This document shows, in pieces, positions 1 to 12,322 of a stretch of 64,000 nt of DNA; the stretch's first letter is position 1; each line of letters begins with the position of its first letter. Location: positions 6,900,917-6,964,916 of the forward strand of contig NC_081142.1 in NCBI RefSeq assembly GCF_958295425.1. The letters are read 5' to 3'. The notes under the pieces are model-generated. The model did not search any database, was not told where the DNA came from, and saw only the letters and a program-made list of their open reading frames with translations. This stretch comes from Solea solea. Its lineage: Eukaryota; Chordata; Actinopteri; Pleuronectiformes; Soleidae. The position numbers were made by a program, and so were the translations under genes.

Positions 1-3000
1 AGCACTACATAATATCAGGCAGAGGTCAGTAAATTACAGTGTTATTATGCATTCAGTACCATTACTTTGGTGTGCCACTGTGAATGAGGTGTTTCAGCTG
101 CTGTGTGTTTATCTCTCTCCCACACTGTCAGCTGCTTTGCTCTCACCTGCGTTCTGTAATTGTACTGATAAGTGGACACACACGTGTGTAGTTTATATTT
201 ATTTGTATTGCGTTTGTCACGCAACAGCGTGATGGTTAAAGTACAAAAACTCTCTTTGTGTTTTTTGATTCTCTAACAGTAAATACAGCTGCAGTAATGT
301 AAAGTGGAGATGACATTACAAGTTTTGAGTGACTCAGTATTTAAACAAAGAATAGGTGACAGGAAGTTAGGTGTCTCGTATTGCACTGATGTAAAATTGT
401 ACTATGTCTACTATGTTTTAGTAATAATACACAAAGCAGAAGTAGTTTTGAACAGATTGGGACCAACTTTTGTCAAGTTTTCCGTTCAACCTGTGGCTAA
501 ATCAACACTTACATGTACATCACATGCCTCTTCTCATAAAAGTCTACAAATTGATTCATTGCTGCCCCGAGGCTTGGCACATTTTCCATGAAAGTGCAAG
601 TGTGTCAGTGCTTTAACAACAATATGAACTCATTTTTGTTGAGTTTCTGAAAAAAACGACAACATTCAAAAAGTGCGGAGGATTTTATTGTTGTTTGGGT
701 TTGGGTTTGGGTGTCATAAACACAAGAAAGGGACTGGAAAATGGAAAAAATAACTAAAAACAGCACCTGTTCAATTTGTTGAGGCCCTAAAATCAGAGTG
801 TCTCAATAAAGATGCACAACTGGAAGAGGGAAACACTATTTTTAATATTCCAAACATTTTTTCTTGGGACTGGGAGGAGTATTGTTACGAAGAAGACACG
901 ACTTGCATTGTTTCGGAGTCAAAGCTAAAATAAAATTTGAAATAAAACATTAATAGATGTGTGTGTAAAGTTGGTTTATGGTGCATTTTTAAACGCATCA
1001 ACAGCTGGTCTAAGGGCCTTAGGCCATGACAGAAAATGCAATTTCCAAGCTTTTTTTTGTCCTCATGTGGCATTTAGGGCTGTGGTGGTGTTAAGTGACA
1101 CTGGGGTAACGCAGGGTCTAACCATGATGACACAGAGGATTTAAGGTCATGCCGACTTGATGGATGATGTTGATGATATTGTTGCATGGGTGTCTCTGAT
1201 GGTGATATTAAATGCCTGAGAAGAAGTTTCTTAAACTTAAAATATAGCACGCTGTGTTCTCTGTATTTGATTTGTTGTTGACACATGTTGGGGGAAAATG
1301 ACATGTATGTATGTAATGTAATGTAATGTAATGAAAAGTGTGTTTTGTTATTGTTAAACTGATGAAAATCTGTTGAAACCAGTCTTAATATCTTTGCTGT
1401 AGATCCAGTTACAGTTGTAGCAGTTACACATTAAAATGTGGTAGCTCTATAACTCAGCCCAGATGTGGGTGATGTCACTGAAGAAGGTTACATTTTAAAA
1501 CGAAAAGCGGGGATGCTCAATGCAGACCCCGCGTGTCAGGAGAATTGCGTGGTCATCTGCACAGAGGAGGTCATTTGTTACTTTCTGGAGAGTCTCTCTG
1601 AGTCTCTGTGCTGTGTTGCTCACAGAACCCCAGACTGCAATTTCTTTAGAAAAAATGATGTATTTGGTATATTAAAAATGAAAGGATCTGATGAAAAACA
1701 GACATCTCTTAATGCCAAGATAAGAAAAAATGTGTATTTATTGGCCTATATTTATTTGCAGCAGCTGAGTTAAGACCAGACTTCTTATTGTGGAAATAGA
1801 CAGTTACAGTATGTACCTGACTTTACCTGCGGCTAGAGAGCTGTTGGAAATCAGATGCTAGGACCAACTGATTCTAAAAATTGTTGTCAGAGACCGATAT
1901 TAAAGACAACGGGGTATGATTGTAGGTCACACATGCTACTTAAAAGGTTGAATATTGTCCACAAACTCAATGTGTGAAGAAGTTCCAAAAAGAAGCAGAA
2001 GAGCAAGTTAAAATGTTATGACGGATAACAGCAGCATCACCATCTTAATTACTGATGGATAATGCATAGTACTCCTCCATAAACATGATGTGTTTGCTCA
2101 ATTAATGAAATAATATGTGTATTTAGTTTATTTCCTGTGACAGAAAACACATGTGGCGTATTGGAGGCAGTAATGTCTTCATATACTTTAGTAATTTGAA
2201 TAGGAGCTCACACCTGGTAAATCAACTTTGACTGTCCATTTGAGGATTTTTGTATCCAGTATGATGTTGAATTGAGAAGGGAATGCTAAAAATGCTCCCA
2301 CGGTCATCGTGGGCACCAAAGAAGAGTGATTTCTGACTTGTGTGCAAGCCAATAGTGGTCAAAGTGTCAGCATAGGAGGAAAAAAAGTACAGCAGGAGAG
2401 GTGCACAGACTCCCCAAGGGGCAAGAACAGAAACTGTATTATAGTTAGATTTATGTGTCATTGTTCTGAATGGTAAAAGCCAACAACATGGCAGCTGGGC
2501 GGAAGGTCACTTTGCGGACATTTTGGTTGCTGAGGTGATCGAAGTTTGACCACAGGGCAAACATAAAGCGTGGAAGTGTAGCGTGAGGGCACAGGAAAAT
2601 TCTGGTTAACAAAAGGGACAGTCTGGCATTTAGAGCAAAAGCACTGGCACACACACACACACACAAAAACAAAATACAAAACCAAAGCAATTAAAGTTCA
2701 ACAATGTTCGTGCTACAGTGCTGATGAAAAACTGATGACGTTTCTTCAAGACATGTTCGAGTCTTGAAAGACTCAAGAAGGATCAAACTATTCAGTGAAA
2801 CATATTCCTGATTTTCTTCCAAAAACTGCTCTAAATATGACAATCACATAATTGAAGTTGAACAGAGACTCTATAAAATGATTATAAAAGTAAAATAATG
2901 AAGCCACAGTATCTGAAGTTAGCAAATATTACTCACAATAAGCTGGTAATTGCAGATGAATGCTAAAATGTAGAAAAAGTGGAATGTTGTGCCATTTATT

Positions 3001-4849
3001 TTTGTAGACTTAGTCTGTTTATCGAATATGTGAAGTCTTATTTTAAATACTCTAAAGATCATTGATACATGCAGTTAAAAATAGTAAAAATAGTAAAATA
3101 CAATATCTTCAGGCACTTTACACTTTACATTGTACTTGTTATCTAACCGCTTTTTTGTTTGAAAGACAGATAAGAACATCTTTTCTTATTTTGTCACCCC
3201 ACAGGAAAAGGTGTTACCAACAACCACCCTTTGCCAAATTTGAAAGTCAAAAAGTTTCACATCGTGTAAAATTCAGTGAAATCCTTGTCTCTGAGACATT
3301 GGGGAAGTTTTCGGCACAAAGAATTCTCAACTAGCTCTCAAACTAAAATCACTAGTGTAAGAACATGTGCAATTAGTGGCAAATGAATGGATACATCGCT
3401 GATGAAGTGCGCTTATTTCTTTGACCTTGTTAGTGTTTGATGAGGAGTTATGACAACAATGGCACCGTTGTGTCATCGAGCCATATTTTTAGACACGCCT
3501 AAAGAAAATCGTGAATGGAAAACTGGGGAGATACAGTTTTTAATTTTATTCCATAATTATCTTTTAATCCTCTCTGCTTTTGCTTAATAATTCTATCAAT
3601 CGTATTGTTTTACAAGTAAACCAGTAATCCAGCGATTATTCCGACCTTGTGTGTGAAACCTGCGTAGCCACTTTCCAGCTTTGTGTCTGCCAAAACAAAA
3701 CATAATTTCATGTACTGTACACAATACAATACAATACAATACAGGTGAGTTCCATTCACTAACAGTACATTAATCAAACTTAAACCTGTTGTAGTGACAA
3801 TGTAAAATGTAGATGGATCCTGTTCATGTTCTTTTGTTTAGCCTCCTCGACTCACTCATGGAAGCAAAGGCAGCAGTTTCTGTCGTTCCTGCAATCCTCA
3901 CGAACACCCTGTCGCCACTAATATGCCTGTGGTGTTAAGCTATTGTATATGTTATTTACTATGTATTTATTCAGAAAACGTCAGTCAAAACCAAGGCTCT
4001 CGTTGGAGGCAATGTTAATGATATTCTAAATATCTTGGATGTTTAGTTTTACTTTCAGTATGAATATGTAGTAAAGTGAGTGCAGTGAGTTTACTCCATA
4101 TTTTTCTTTAGGGGTAAAAAATGAAGGAATTAAACCATACAACTTGGCAAACATCCAGAGAACCGAGATCCTCCCAATATCTATTGAATACTTTATTAGG
4201 TTTACTTTATTAACTGACCTTCCTGCCAAATGTTGACTGAGTCAAGCTTTATTTAAACTCTTTTCTTCGGCATGCTAACAGCTTTAGGCATTGAACTGCT
4301 GGTCTATCAGGTGGGTGGTCCAACACCTTTGTATGACATGAAATGTCTCAAAAACTTTTTTTTTTTTCATTTATCCAATACTGCATGTATTAGATCAGTA
4401 CTGATCTGCCTAATTAGCATCAGGAACAAAGAACTGAATGTCATGAGCTGTGCATGTTGACATTTTACTGTAATGAAATCATCACTATGATAGAGTGAAC
4501 TTCATGGATGTTTCAAATCCAGGGGAAAGTTTTTGACTATCCCGCAACACTTTAGCCAATCAGGATCAGGATCTTCTTTGCTGTTAGTCTGTAAATAAAT
4601 GCCCCCTTCACCAGATGTGTTAGTGAGGTCATGTAGGAAAAGGAAAAAAAAAGGACTGGAGGTTTACCAAAAGTCACCATTGCTGACAGCACTTTTTTTA
4701 CCCTCTCACAATATTGTCACTAAAATTCTCGTGCTAGCAGCACTCAAGGCAAAGTTAGCGTTGTTATTATCACGGACAAGTGTCACTTTAAAAAGCTGTT
4801 ATTCAAAATGTTTTTTGAGTATGTAGTATGCAGTATCCTCTCTGCATGG
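1..4849. other. AT-rich intergenic flank without a recognisable gene
   Basis: No exon-like open segment with splice sites and no known protein motif was found on either strand. Short open frames here have no protein character. Simple repeats are visible: an ATGTA-type tandem at 1303-1334, a CA run at about 2650-2664 and an ACAAT pentamer array at 3719-3743. By synteny this is the region downstream of pdgfra, where vertebrates carry kit further on; kit itself is not seen. Some of it may be regulatory, but I cannot show that. Confidence 0.6.
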
Positions 4850-5037
4850 ATTTTCCTCCCTAAAAAACATGCAGATTTGGGGATTAGGCAAATTGGACCC
4901 TCTAAATTGACCGTAGATGTGTTGGACTGGGAATCTGTCCGGGGTGTATCCCGCCTCAAGCCCTATGTCAGCTGGGATTGGCACCAGCGCCCCCTGCGAC
5001 CCTCATGTGGAGGATAAAGCAGTAGAAGATGAGTGAG
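4850..5037. repeat. Interspersed teleost repeat (SINE/LINE-tail type)
   Basis: The stretch has the phrase order typical of a very common fish repeat: a segment about a line of text ending in CTCTAAATTG, then GGACTGG, then TCCGGGGTGTATCCCGCC, then GTCAGCTGGGATTGGC, then CCAGCGCCCCCTGCGACCC, ending in GGATAAAGCAGTAGAAGATG. I recognise the consensus from general knowledge of teleost genomes and cannot assign the exact family without a repeat library. It carries no coding capacity. Confidence 0.6.
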
Positions 5038-8000
5038 AGTGCAGTATAATTCCCATATTGCAGAAAAAACAAAGACATCCAGTTTTCCAGCAGTTCACTG
5101 AGGTCATTTCAGTCTCTTCTGCTTCTGTACTCCCAATACAGGCTCCTTCTTGGTGGCAAAAACCAGAACATTTAGGAAGGTCCACCACCCACCTGCTCAC
5201 AGCTGCTAACTGTATTCACAGCGTTATATATTATCTTTACAGCCAGCATGTATGTGAAGGCAGCAGGTATATCCATACTTGCAGTACTCTTGGGGTGAAT
5301 TGGGGTCTGTTTAGGCCTTCCCCTTGTTTTACAGATATCACATGAACGTGTTGCCGTCTCTGTAAAATATAATGCTTTGTTTGTTATGAGCCATGAACCA
5401 TCAGCCTAATACTAGCAGTCTCAGATGAACCTCTGAGGATCACAAGAGAGGAAATAGTGGGTCACATACAGCTATAGGCAAATGTAATGTTGTCTCTAGT
5501 CCCATGTCCACATTGTACCTTGTGGACTCCCAGCAGTCAGTTATACATCACCCTGTAAACATTAAAAACAAAGTCCTTTTTCCAAGAGAGTGTGGGTGTT
5601 GGTTCAGAAACATTTATAATGTTGACATAAATGGAGACTGCCTGAAGAGACATGATAATGATGTTAGATTTACTCCGTTAAGGCTGATTTCATACTTTCC
5701 TCAAGAAAATTGGAAATGAATAACACACAGACAACTCTGCAATTACCCCTGTGGCCTTTTTATACAGTATGTGCTTCACGCACTATTCGTTATTATTCAT
5801 CTGCCATGATACAGGTGGCAAAGTCAATAATGTTTTCCACTCTAAAATATGATAGATAGATACACCCATAGTTTCCATGATCTAGCAAATACTATGGACC
5901 GATAGCTTTGATGTAGTATGTGCAATGTGGTTATTTAAAATGTACAGCTCAGTACATACAAAGGTGTGTCTGTGTGCTTTGTAACTGATGGATCATCTGG
6001 TTCCTACCCTGGTGTTTTGCGTTTTTTGCCCCTCATGTAAGATATTTATTTTGTAATTCATGTAGTATTAAAGGTTTTTAAATGCAACATGGATCTAAAA
6101 TATTTCATAATTACAATTTAAAAATGACAATTCAAATCAAGAATTTGAGTCAAAATAGAATTGTGAATATAGTTGAATATTGTTTTTATTTTTTTAGTTT
6201 GTCAGACATGTAATCAGTCATAATTAAATGGTGAAGGCCTAAGTAAAAATAATAATAAAAAAACCCTCTTCCATTACATGCCTGACAAGCCACACATCCT
6301 GGTAAATTAAAGTCATAACATGGAGGTCTGACTGATTCTATGGCATGGATGTGAACTGTAGCTGATCATTTACCATAGCTGTCATTTTGTGTGGATTGCT
6401 GCTCATGTGGACAATGACACATTTATGATATGTGGACACAGTCAGAGCAGTATACTTAACTGTGTTGCAAGCATGATAGAAAACTCGACAACCCAGTAAT
6501 CCTTTTTTTTATGGTTCTGCTCGACTCACATGGTTGAACTCTGTTCAGCCAAACCAAATCAAGTAAAAAAAAATAAAAAAAACATCAGTGATCAGACACT
6601 CAGAAAAATGCCAAACTCCTTACGACAGCCCTAAAGCGAAGTGACAGCAACCTGATAAAAAAACACTCACAAGAGCAGTTACCTGAGGGGAGTGTGTGAG
6701 AGATAAGACAGGGACGGGAAATATGCATATTTTCTCTATCTCTTTTTTAAATTTTGCAAAAATAAAAAGGGATAAAATTCATTGATTTAATGCAATTAAA
6801 ACATCAGTGGGACTAACCACAATGAAGATAGTGTCTACTCACAATCATCAGGATATAAAAAGACTAGCAGCTGATGGTAAGTCAAGTGCTATGATATGAC
6901 TCTACTTTCTACTTAGAATAGACTGTTTCAGTGAGCGTGTGAGAGTGATGCTTGTACTGGATCATGAATGCCGCAGCTTTATTGGCTCTGCTGAACTGCG
7001 GGATTAAAACCTACTGCACACAGGGCAAATGTGTGTATTACTGAAAGTGCGGTTGAATATGTTTACTTCACACCACATGGAGGGCACATCATGGCTTTAT
7101 GTTGAAACAGGGCGACAGATACACTTCACACTTTGCTTTGAGATTTAGTGCCTGTCGGTCTGGCAAATGAAAATAGTGTGTCATTCTCTCTTAAGTCTGA
7201 GACTCTCACAGCAAACCAACACAGCCTTCTGTCACTGATCACATGCATGGAAGGGAGTCATCCCCAGGCCAAGGCCACAAGTCAAAAGGCACATGACTAC
7301 TACACTAACACAGTAGCATGCAAGTACTCAAGTATTCACACAGGCCAGACACCACAGCAAATAGAGACCCACACGCAGAAGATCTCCCAAAAGAACAGTT
7401 TTATCCAAAAGAGGGAGGGGGGAGAGGGGGGAGGGGGGAGCGGGGAGGGGGGGAGAGAAAACAATCATCACTCTGTCAAGAATTGCAAGATGCCTGTGTG
7501 TTTTTAAAGGAGAGTTAGGGGAATGGGGTTGGGAGGTTGGTGCAGATGCCTTATGGTTGTTTGATGTAAGTTGTAGTGATCAGCTGTTTTCATACATTAG
7601 GATTAAGAATCTTTTTTTTGCCGTTGAACATGTTGTAGATTAGTTTGTCTGTACAGCTTAAGAAATGCTCTCCATCCAGCACCAACAGATACTTGTTGTG
7701 GAGGAAATGCTGTAATAAGATGCAGTCGAGGTACATTAATGTTTAAGTGTACTATGGGACTAGAGCTGTGTAGGCAGCAGTGGAAATGAATAGCTCAGTG
7801 TCTTGTGTCCTCAATAGTCACCTCTATAGTCCAAGACCAAGTGGTGCTTGTCAAACCTGAACTGTCAAAGGCTTTTCTTTTCAAACTTACTTCCTCTCAT
7901 AGATAATTAACTTTGCGATGAAATCGACATGAACACATGCTGTGGTTTTATGAGATGAGCAATTTTGTTGGTTACGTTTAGAAAACATATGTTTATAAGG

Positions 8001-9916
8001 CTGAAAAAGTGTGAGATTACAACTATTTTGCATACATTGCTTTACATTTGAGACAAAAAGACATTTAGCATGCAAATTACAAATACTCAGCTGAAGTAGG
8101 ACAATTGTTGCTGTTTTTACCTATAAATAGATAAGGGAACAATTAAAAACAGTTTCTTTGTGTCTTTCTTTACATTTGTAATAATGCAGTACATTGTAAT
8201 AATGGACACACATTATTTCTGTGTAGAACAATTAAGAACAGATAAGATTTTATAAAATAATCATCATGTTTGATAGCTGATTATTGGAGAAACTCCACAT
8301 TTGTTAAAACTTTCCTAACTGTTCAAACTCAAAACAAATGATGTTGTTTGATAGCTGAATATCTGTGGAATTCAGGTCTGTAAATATGTTCAAACATTAT
8401 TGTTATTATATTTATTAAACCAATTAAATGCAACTGAAAACAAAAAGCACTCAAGTTTGCGAATGCCTTTTCAGTTGACCTCAAGTGTCAAAGCTCTTGA
8501 GAGGTGATCCGTATTTAGACCCCCACCAGAACTGAATAATTGCCTTTGGCCGTAACTGACATCTGCAGAGAATGTTATCAAAATTCAACTGTGCTGCTTA
8601 TAAACAGACTGACAAAGTGACCGACACCAACTTAAACATAGCTGATTATTTCTTTGAAATGTTTTTTTTTGCACGACACACTCAAGAAGCGAGTTGAACC
8701 AAACAGTCATTGGCTTGGTAACGTGAAAAAACAAAAGTCTCAATACTGCTGTTTGGACGTCTGTACTGTCCCAGCCTGGAGCCGTCTCACATGATTTGTG
8801 GAACTCTCTCCACAGTCATGAGTTAGCATGTTTTCTTGGCTTGCAGGGAGTTCACAACAACGGGGCCCTATGTGATTCCATTTACCATTGTCAAAAACTA
8901 TGGGATTTTGCTGTTCATCTCACATATTGTGTATATGATGTGTAGGTGTTTATGTATCTTTTAGAAGATTAGGAACATGTGCAATTGATACGGCTGCTGT
9001 TTATTTTCTCACCCTGGTGTAACAAATTGAGGACAGTAATGGTCACAGAGACGGTGTTTTAATCTGGAAATGATGCCCCCTGTTTGGGAAGCATACAGAA
9101 TGTACCCCGCAGAGAAAACAAGCCTGAAATAGGACACTGGCCACCAGGGCACATAGCAGCCAAGAGACAAATGTGTTTTGCAGCAGACCTGTCCAAATCC
9201 CAGACCGCTTCTGGATCTGCTCTCCCAAAGGAGCGGAGGTTAGAGACCACAACGAGGCATCAAGTTTCACGAAGGAGACTGATGTTACATATCAAACAAA
9301 CCAAAGAGATTGGAAATCTAATTGTCTCACACTCACTCATGCAGCCAAATATATCAAAATTCAATTCCCTCTCACTCGGCCAAAGTAAAACACGATACAA
9401 TCAAATTTCTCCCAACTCTTTTTCATGACTTGATCTGGTCAGGTCTCACTATGGTTTATATCTCTACTTGTCCTTAATCAAATTGCCTCAGCTTGATTCT
9501 CTGCATGTTAAATCATGTTACATGGCTTGTGTCTTGTGTAGGTTACAACGTGTGCTGTTCAACGGCAGCTCAAAGAAATGAGCCGTTCTTTCAGGCAAAG
9601 AATCAGCTCGTATGATCATACGTCCACCTCTTTTATTTAGATGGAGATCCAAAGACTGCAGGGCACTAACTGTCCTGAGTGACTTGGCGAATTAGCCTGA
9701 GAAATGAAGTAAACAGTGTGAAGTGTATCAGCAGCAGACCAAATCACTTCATAAACAAAACAAGTGTTGACAGAGTCAATAATGTGCATCTTTGTCTTTG
9801 CCCTCTGCTCCCCTTAGCGAGATCATTATCTTCACATTAGCACATTTGTTAGGTTAGGTTGTTCTTATTTAAGGTGATCTGTTTTGAATTAACTGCATGT
9901 GTGAGTATGCTTGTAT
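5038..9916. other. Intergenic stretch without a recognisable gene
   Basis: No coding exon can be supported. The composition is ordinary and AT-rich. The 8460-8660 segment looks less simple than its surroundings and could be conserved non-coding sequence, but this is only an impression. A purine-rich G tract at 7411-7456 is listed separately. Confidence 0.55.
7411..7456 (+). repeat. G-rich tract, potential G-quadruplex
   Basis: This 46-bp stretch contains several runs of four to seven G separated by one to four bases on the plus strand. It meets the usual pattern of four G-runs with short loops, so it could fold as a G-quadruplex. There is no gene nearby to give it a role, and it may simply be a degenerate purine microsatellite. 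Confidence 0.6.
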
Positions 9917-10125
9917 TTATACTTTGTGAGGTCCAAAAAGGGTTTGGTTAGGACTTGGTTTTAGAGTCAGGGTTAGAATTGGGTTAAGGTTAAGGTTAAG
10001 GTTAAGGTTGTTTGTGTGGGTAATTGTATTTGTTACCTCTTTAGGATCTTTTCTGGTAGAAACACTGACCTTTTCAGGACCAGCAGTCCTCATGGAGACC
10101 AAAACCTGGTCCTAATGAAGCATTT
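9917..10125 (+). repeat. Dispersed repeat 'X', copy 1, with GGTTAA array
   Basis: The segment contains the tandem GGTTAA array at 9982-10009 and the phrases GACCTTTTCAGGACCAGCAG and CTCATGGAGACCAAAACCTG. Its reverse complement aligns with 31650-31880 over the second half, including CTGGTCCTG, AGGTCAGTGT and AACAAATACAA. It therefore belongs to a dispersed element present at least twice here in opposite orientations. It is a non-coding DNA-transposon-like repeat, and the exact family is unknown to me. Confidence 0.6.
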
Positions 10126-10786
10126 TATGGGTAAGATTTGAATTGTGGTTAGGTTTCACTATTGCATGCGACACATTTTTACACACTGGACTTTTATGAC
10201 TGCTACAGCTGTTTGTTTTATTTAGAAGCAGTGGGTTTTAATAGACATTTTCCACCCAGGTGCTTAAGCTTAAGTCTTTTTCAACCTTTCTAAATTACTT
10301 TACTCTGGCTCAGATATGTATGTTTCGCTTCTTTTGGCCCCGGTGGAAATACTTGTCATGACAAATATTTAAATAAAAGATAACCCCCAGTTCCAAAACA
10401 CACTACTCTGCTGCAAGGAACCCTGCATGTCACTCTTCAGATGATCCTTTGCACAGAGATATTTTTTTTCCATTATAGCCTCAAGCACTCTCCTGTCTAT
10501 CACTTCTTGACTATCCAGTTCCCTTTTCAAGGAATTGTAATTGTTGCAGCTGTGTTTTGGACCAGATATTAACCATACTTTGTTATTGCACGGGTCTCCC
10601 CTCAGGGTTCAGCAATTTAAATAAAAAGAAGAAGAAACTAAATGAAAACTGGTTGAACAAGACTGACTTTTGCGATAAATAGGAGAACATTTATCATTAT
10701 TAAAGTTGTGTGGCTGTGCTGCTGATGATGCAATAAGACTAGACAAACACTAAGCTTAAATATTTGTTCAATTTACATGAAATACT

Positions 10787-11046
10787 CTACTGCTTCATGA
10801 GAAGTGGTGCTTGGAACAGGGCATCAAAAAGCAGCTCTTGTGTAGTAACTGGAAGTTGTATAATTAAGTTGTAGAATCTGGTGCAGCAGTTTTTCCAGTA
10901 GCTCACATCCTTTGAAGTCTCTGTTGTTTTAGTCTGGGTTAAAGCAAAGGAAGGTGTGTCTTTTTTAGCGGTTGTCTTCGAGCCCAAATCATCGGTTGCA
11001 CTCCTGCAATTTGACCTTTTCCTCTTCTTCCACTTAATCTTCCACC
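10787..11046 (-). CDS. Unidentified possible 3'-terminal coding exon
   Basis: On the minus strand a good acceptor (TATGCTTTGTGCCTTCAG) precedes an open frame of 86 codons that ends in TAG at 10787. The frame is rich in Lys and Thr at the start (WKIKWKKRKR) and more hydrophobic near the end (FYNLIIQLP, ELLFDALFQAPLL), which looks more like protein than random AT-rich translation. I do not recognise a family. No partner exon, start codon or poly(A) signal was found, and only about 1.2 kb separates it from the end of pdgfra on the same strand. It could be the last exon of a small gene, an exon of a decayed gene, or chance. Confidence 0.25.
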
Positions 11047-11629
11047 CTGAAGGCACAAAGCATAATCTATTTACTAGCTCCCTCAAGTGGAGACAAATGG
11101 TAATGGCAGGCTGCTCTCAATTTTAGTGCCAACTAAACTGAAGCTTTCCGTTTGATCTCCAGATTTGAAACCATATAGTCTCAAACTTCAACCACATAAA
11201 CCACAAATACTGAGATCATAGGAGAACATATTTGCATCCTAATAATTGTCCAAATGAGTCAGTTATTGTAAACTGGTGGTGAGGTGAGATTATTGCCCTC
11301 TGCTGGCAGCCTTTCAGATTGCATTTGGAACAGTTTCACACTCAGGGTTTGTGGTGAATTGATATCATTTCCGTATTTTTTTTAAATATACTATTATTAT
11401 TATTATTTTCAAGCATTGTATTGTTGTGTACTGTGCTCTACTTGTAGCTGAGTATTTTCCATTTCATTGTACTTCATACTCCTACTTGGTGCTCTTTTAA
11501 TATGCGTATTTAGTAAACAATTAGCAGTTTATTTCCATATATTATGACTCATCAGATTGTTTGATTTGAATTATACTCTTATAATAATATTGTTCAGTAC
11601 TCTTATATTATATATATATTATTTGTGTG

Positions 11630-11668
<39 letters not shown>
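11630..11668. repeat. (TA)n microsatellite
   Basis: Uninterrupted TA dinucleotide run, preceded by related imperfect TA and TTA sequence from about 11606. Confidence 0.9.
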
Positions 11669-11670
<2 letters not shown>

Positions 11671-11744
11671 AACCATACGTTGTTTACCATTATGTTATGT
11701 TTGCACATATCTAAAATGATCACCATTATTCTTGTCTCCAGCAT

Positions 11745-12255
11745 CTACTGTTGTGGTCAAGTGTTAAAGTGGACCCAAGAGCAGAACACAGACGACGAGC
11801 TGAATGAAGTTAAAGGATTTATTTGGTCAACAGATCAGGATAGCATGGTGTGGAAGCAACTGGCAGTGAATGAAGCCGGGGAGGAAATGGCGATGGCTGG
11901 TAGCTGAACAGGCAGAGGGGGCTGGGTCGCGAGGCAGGCGAGCTGATGGAAAGCAGGCAGGAAGATAGCAGGTCAGGAACACCGAGCAGAGTAGAATGAG
12001 AGTTAGTGAGGCAAAACTTAAACAAGAGTCTTCAAAAATAGTGAAGGAGCCTGGCGGTGTTACCACATGAACAAAACAACAACCTGGCCTCGAGTGGCTG
12101 GAGAGCTGGTGTAGATATAGGGAGCCTGATGAGATTGGAGCCAGGTGTGTGGAGGGTGAAGACCAGGTGAGCAGCTGATTGACACACACACAGACACAGA
12201 CACAGACACTGGTAAAATGGGGACAAGACAGACACAGACAGCTAAGGGTCACGTA
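11745..12255. repeat. Interspersed repeat-like block downstream of pdgfra
   Basis: The block reads as a non-autonomous fish repeat. It contains phrases such as GTGGACCCAAGAGCAGAACACAGACGA, here kept in pieces: GTGGACCC, GATTTATTTGG, GAGCCAGGTGTGTGGAGG and CAGGTGAGCAGCTGATTG, and it ends with a (CACAGA)n stretch at 12181-12211. The GACCCAARWGCA start and the CAGGTGA/ACACAATCAG-like interior resemble the block at 50725-51340, which suggests the same broad family. There is no transposase coding sequence. Confidence 0.45.
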
Positions 12256-12322
12256 TAGGTTTACTTGTGCAATGTGTTATACAAGACTTTAATACAGCAC
12301 ACTTTTGTAACATTATAAATCA

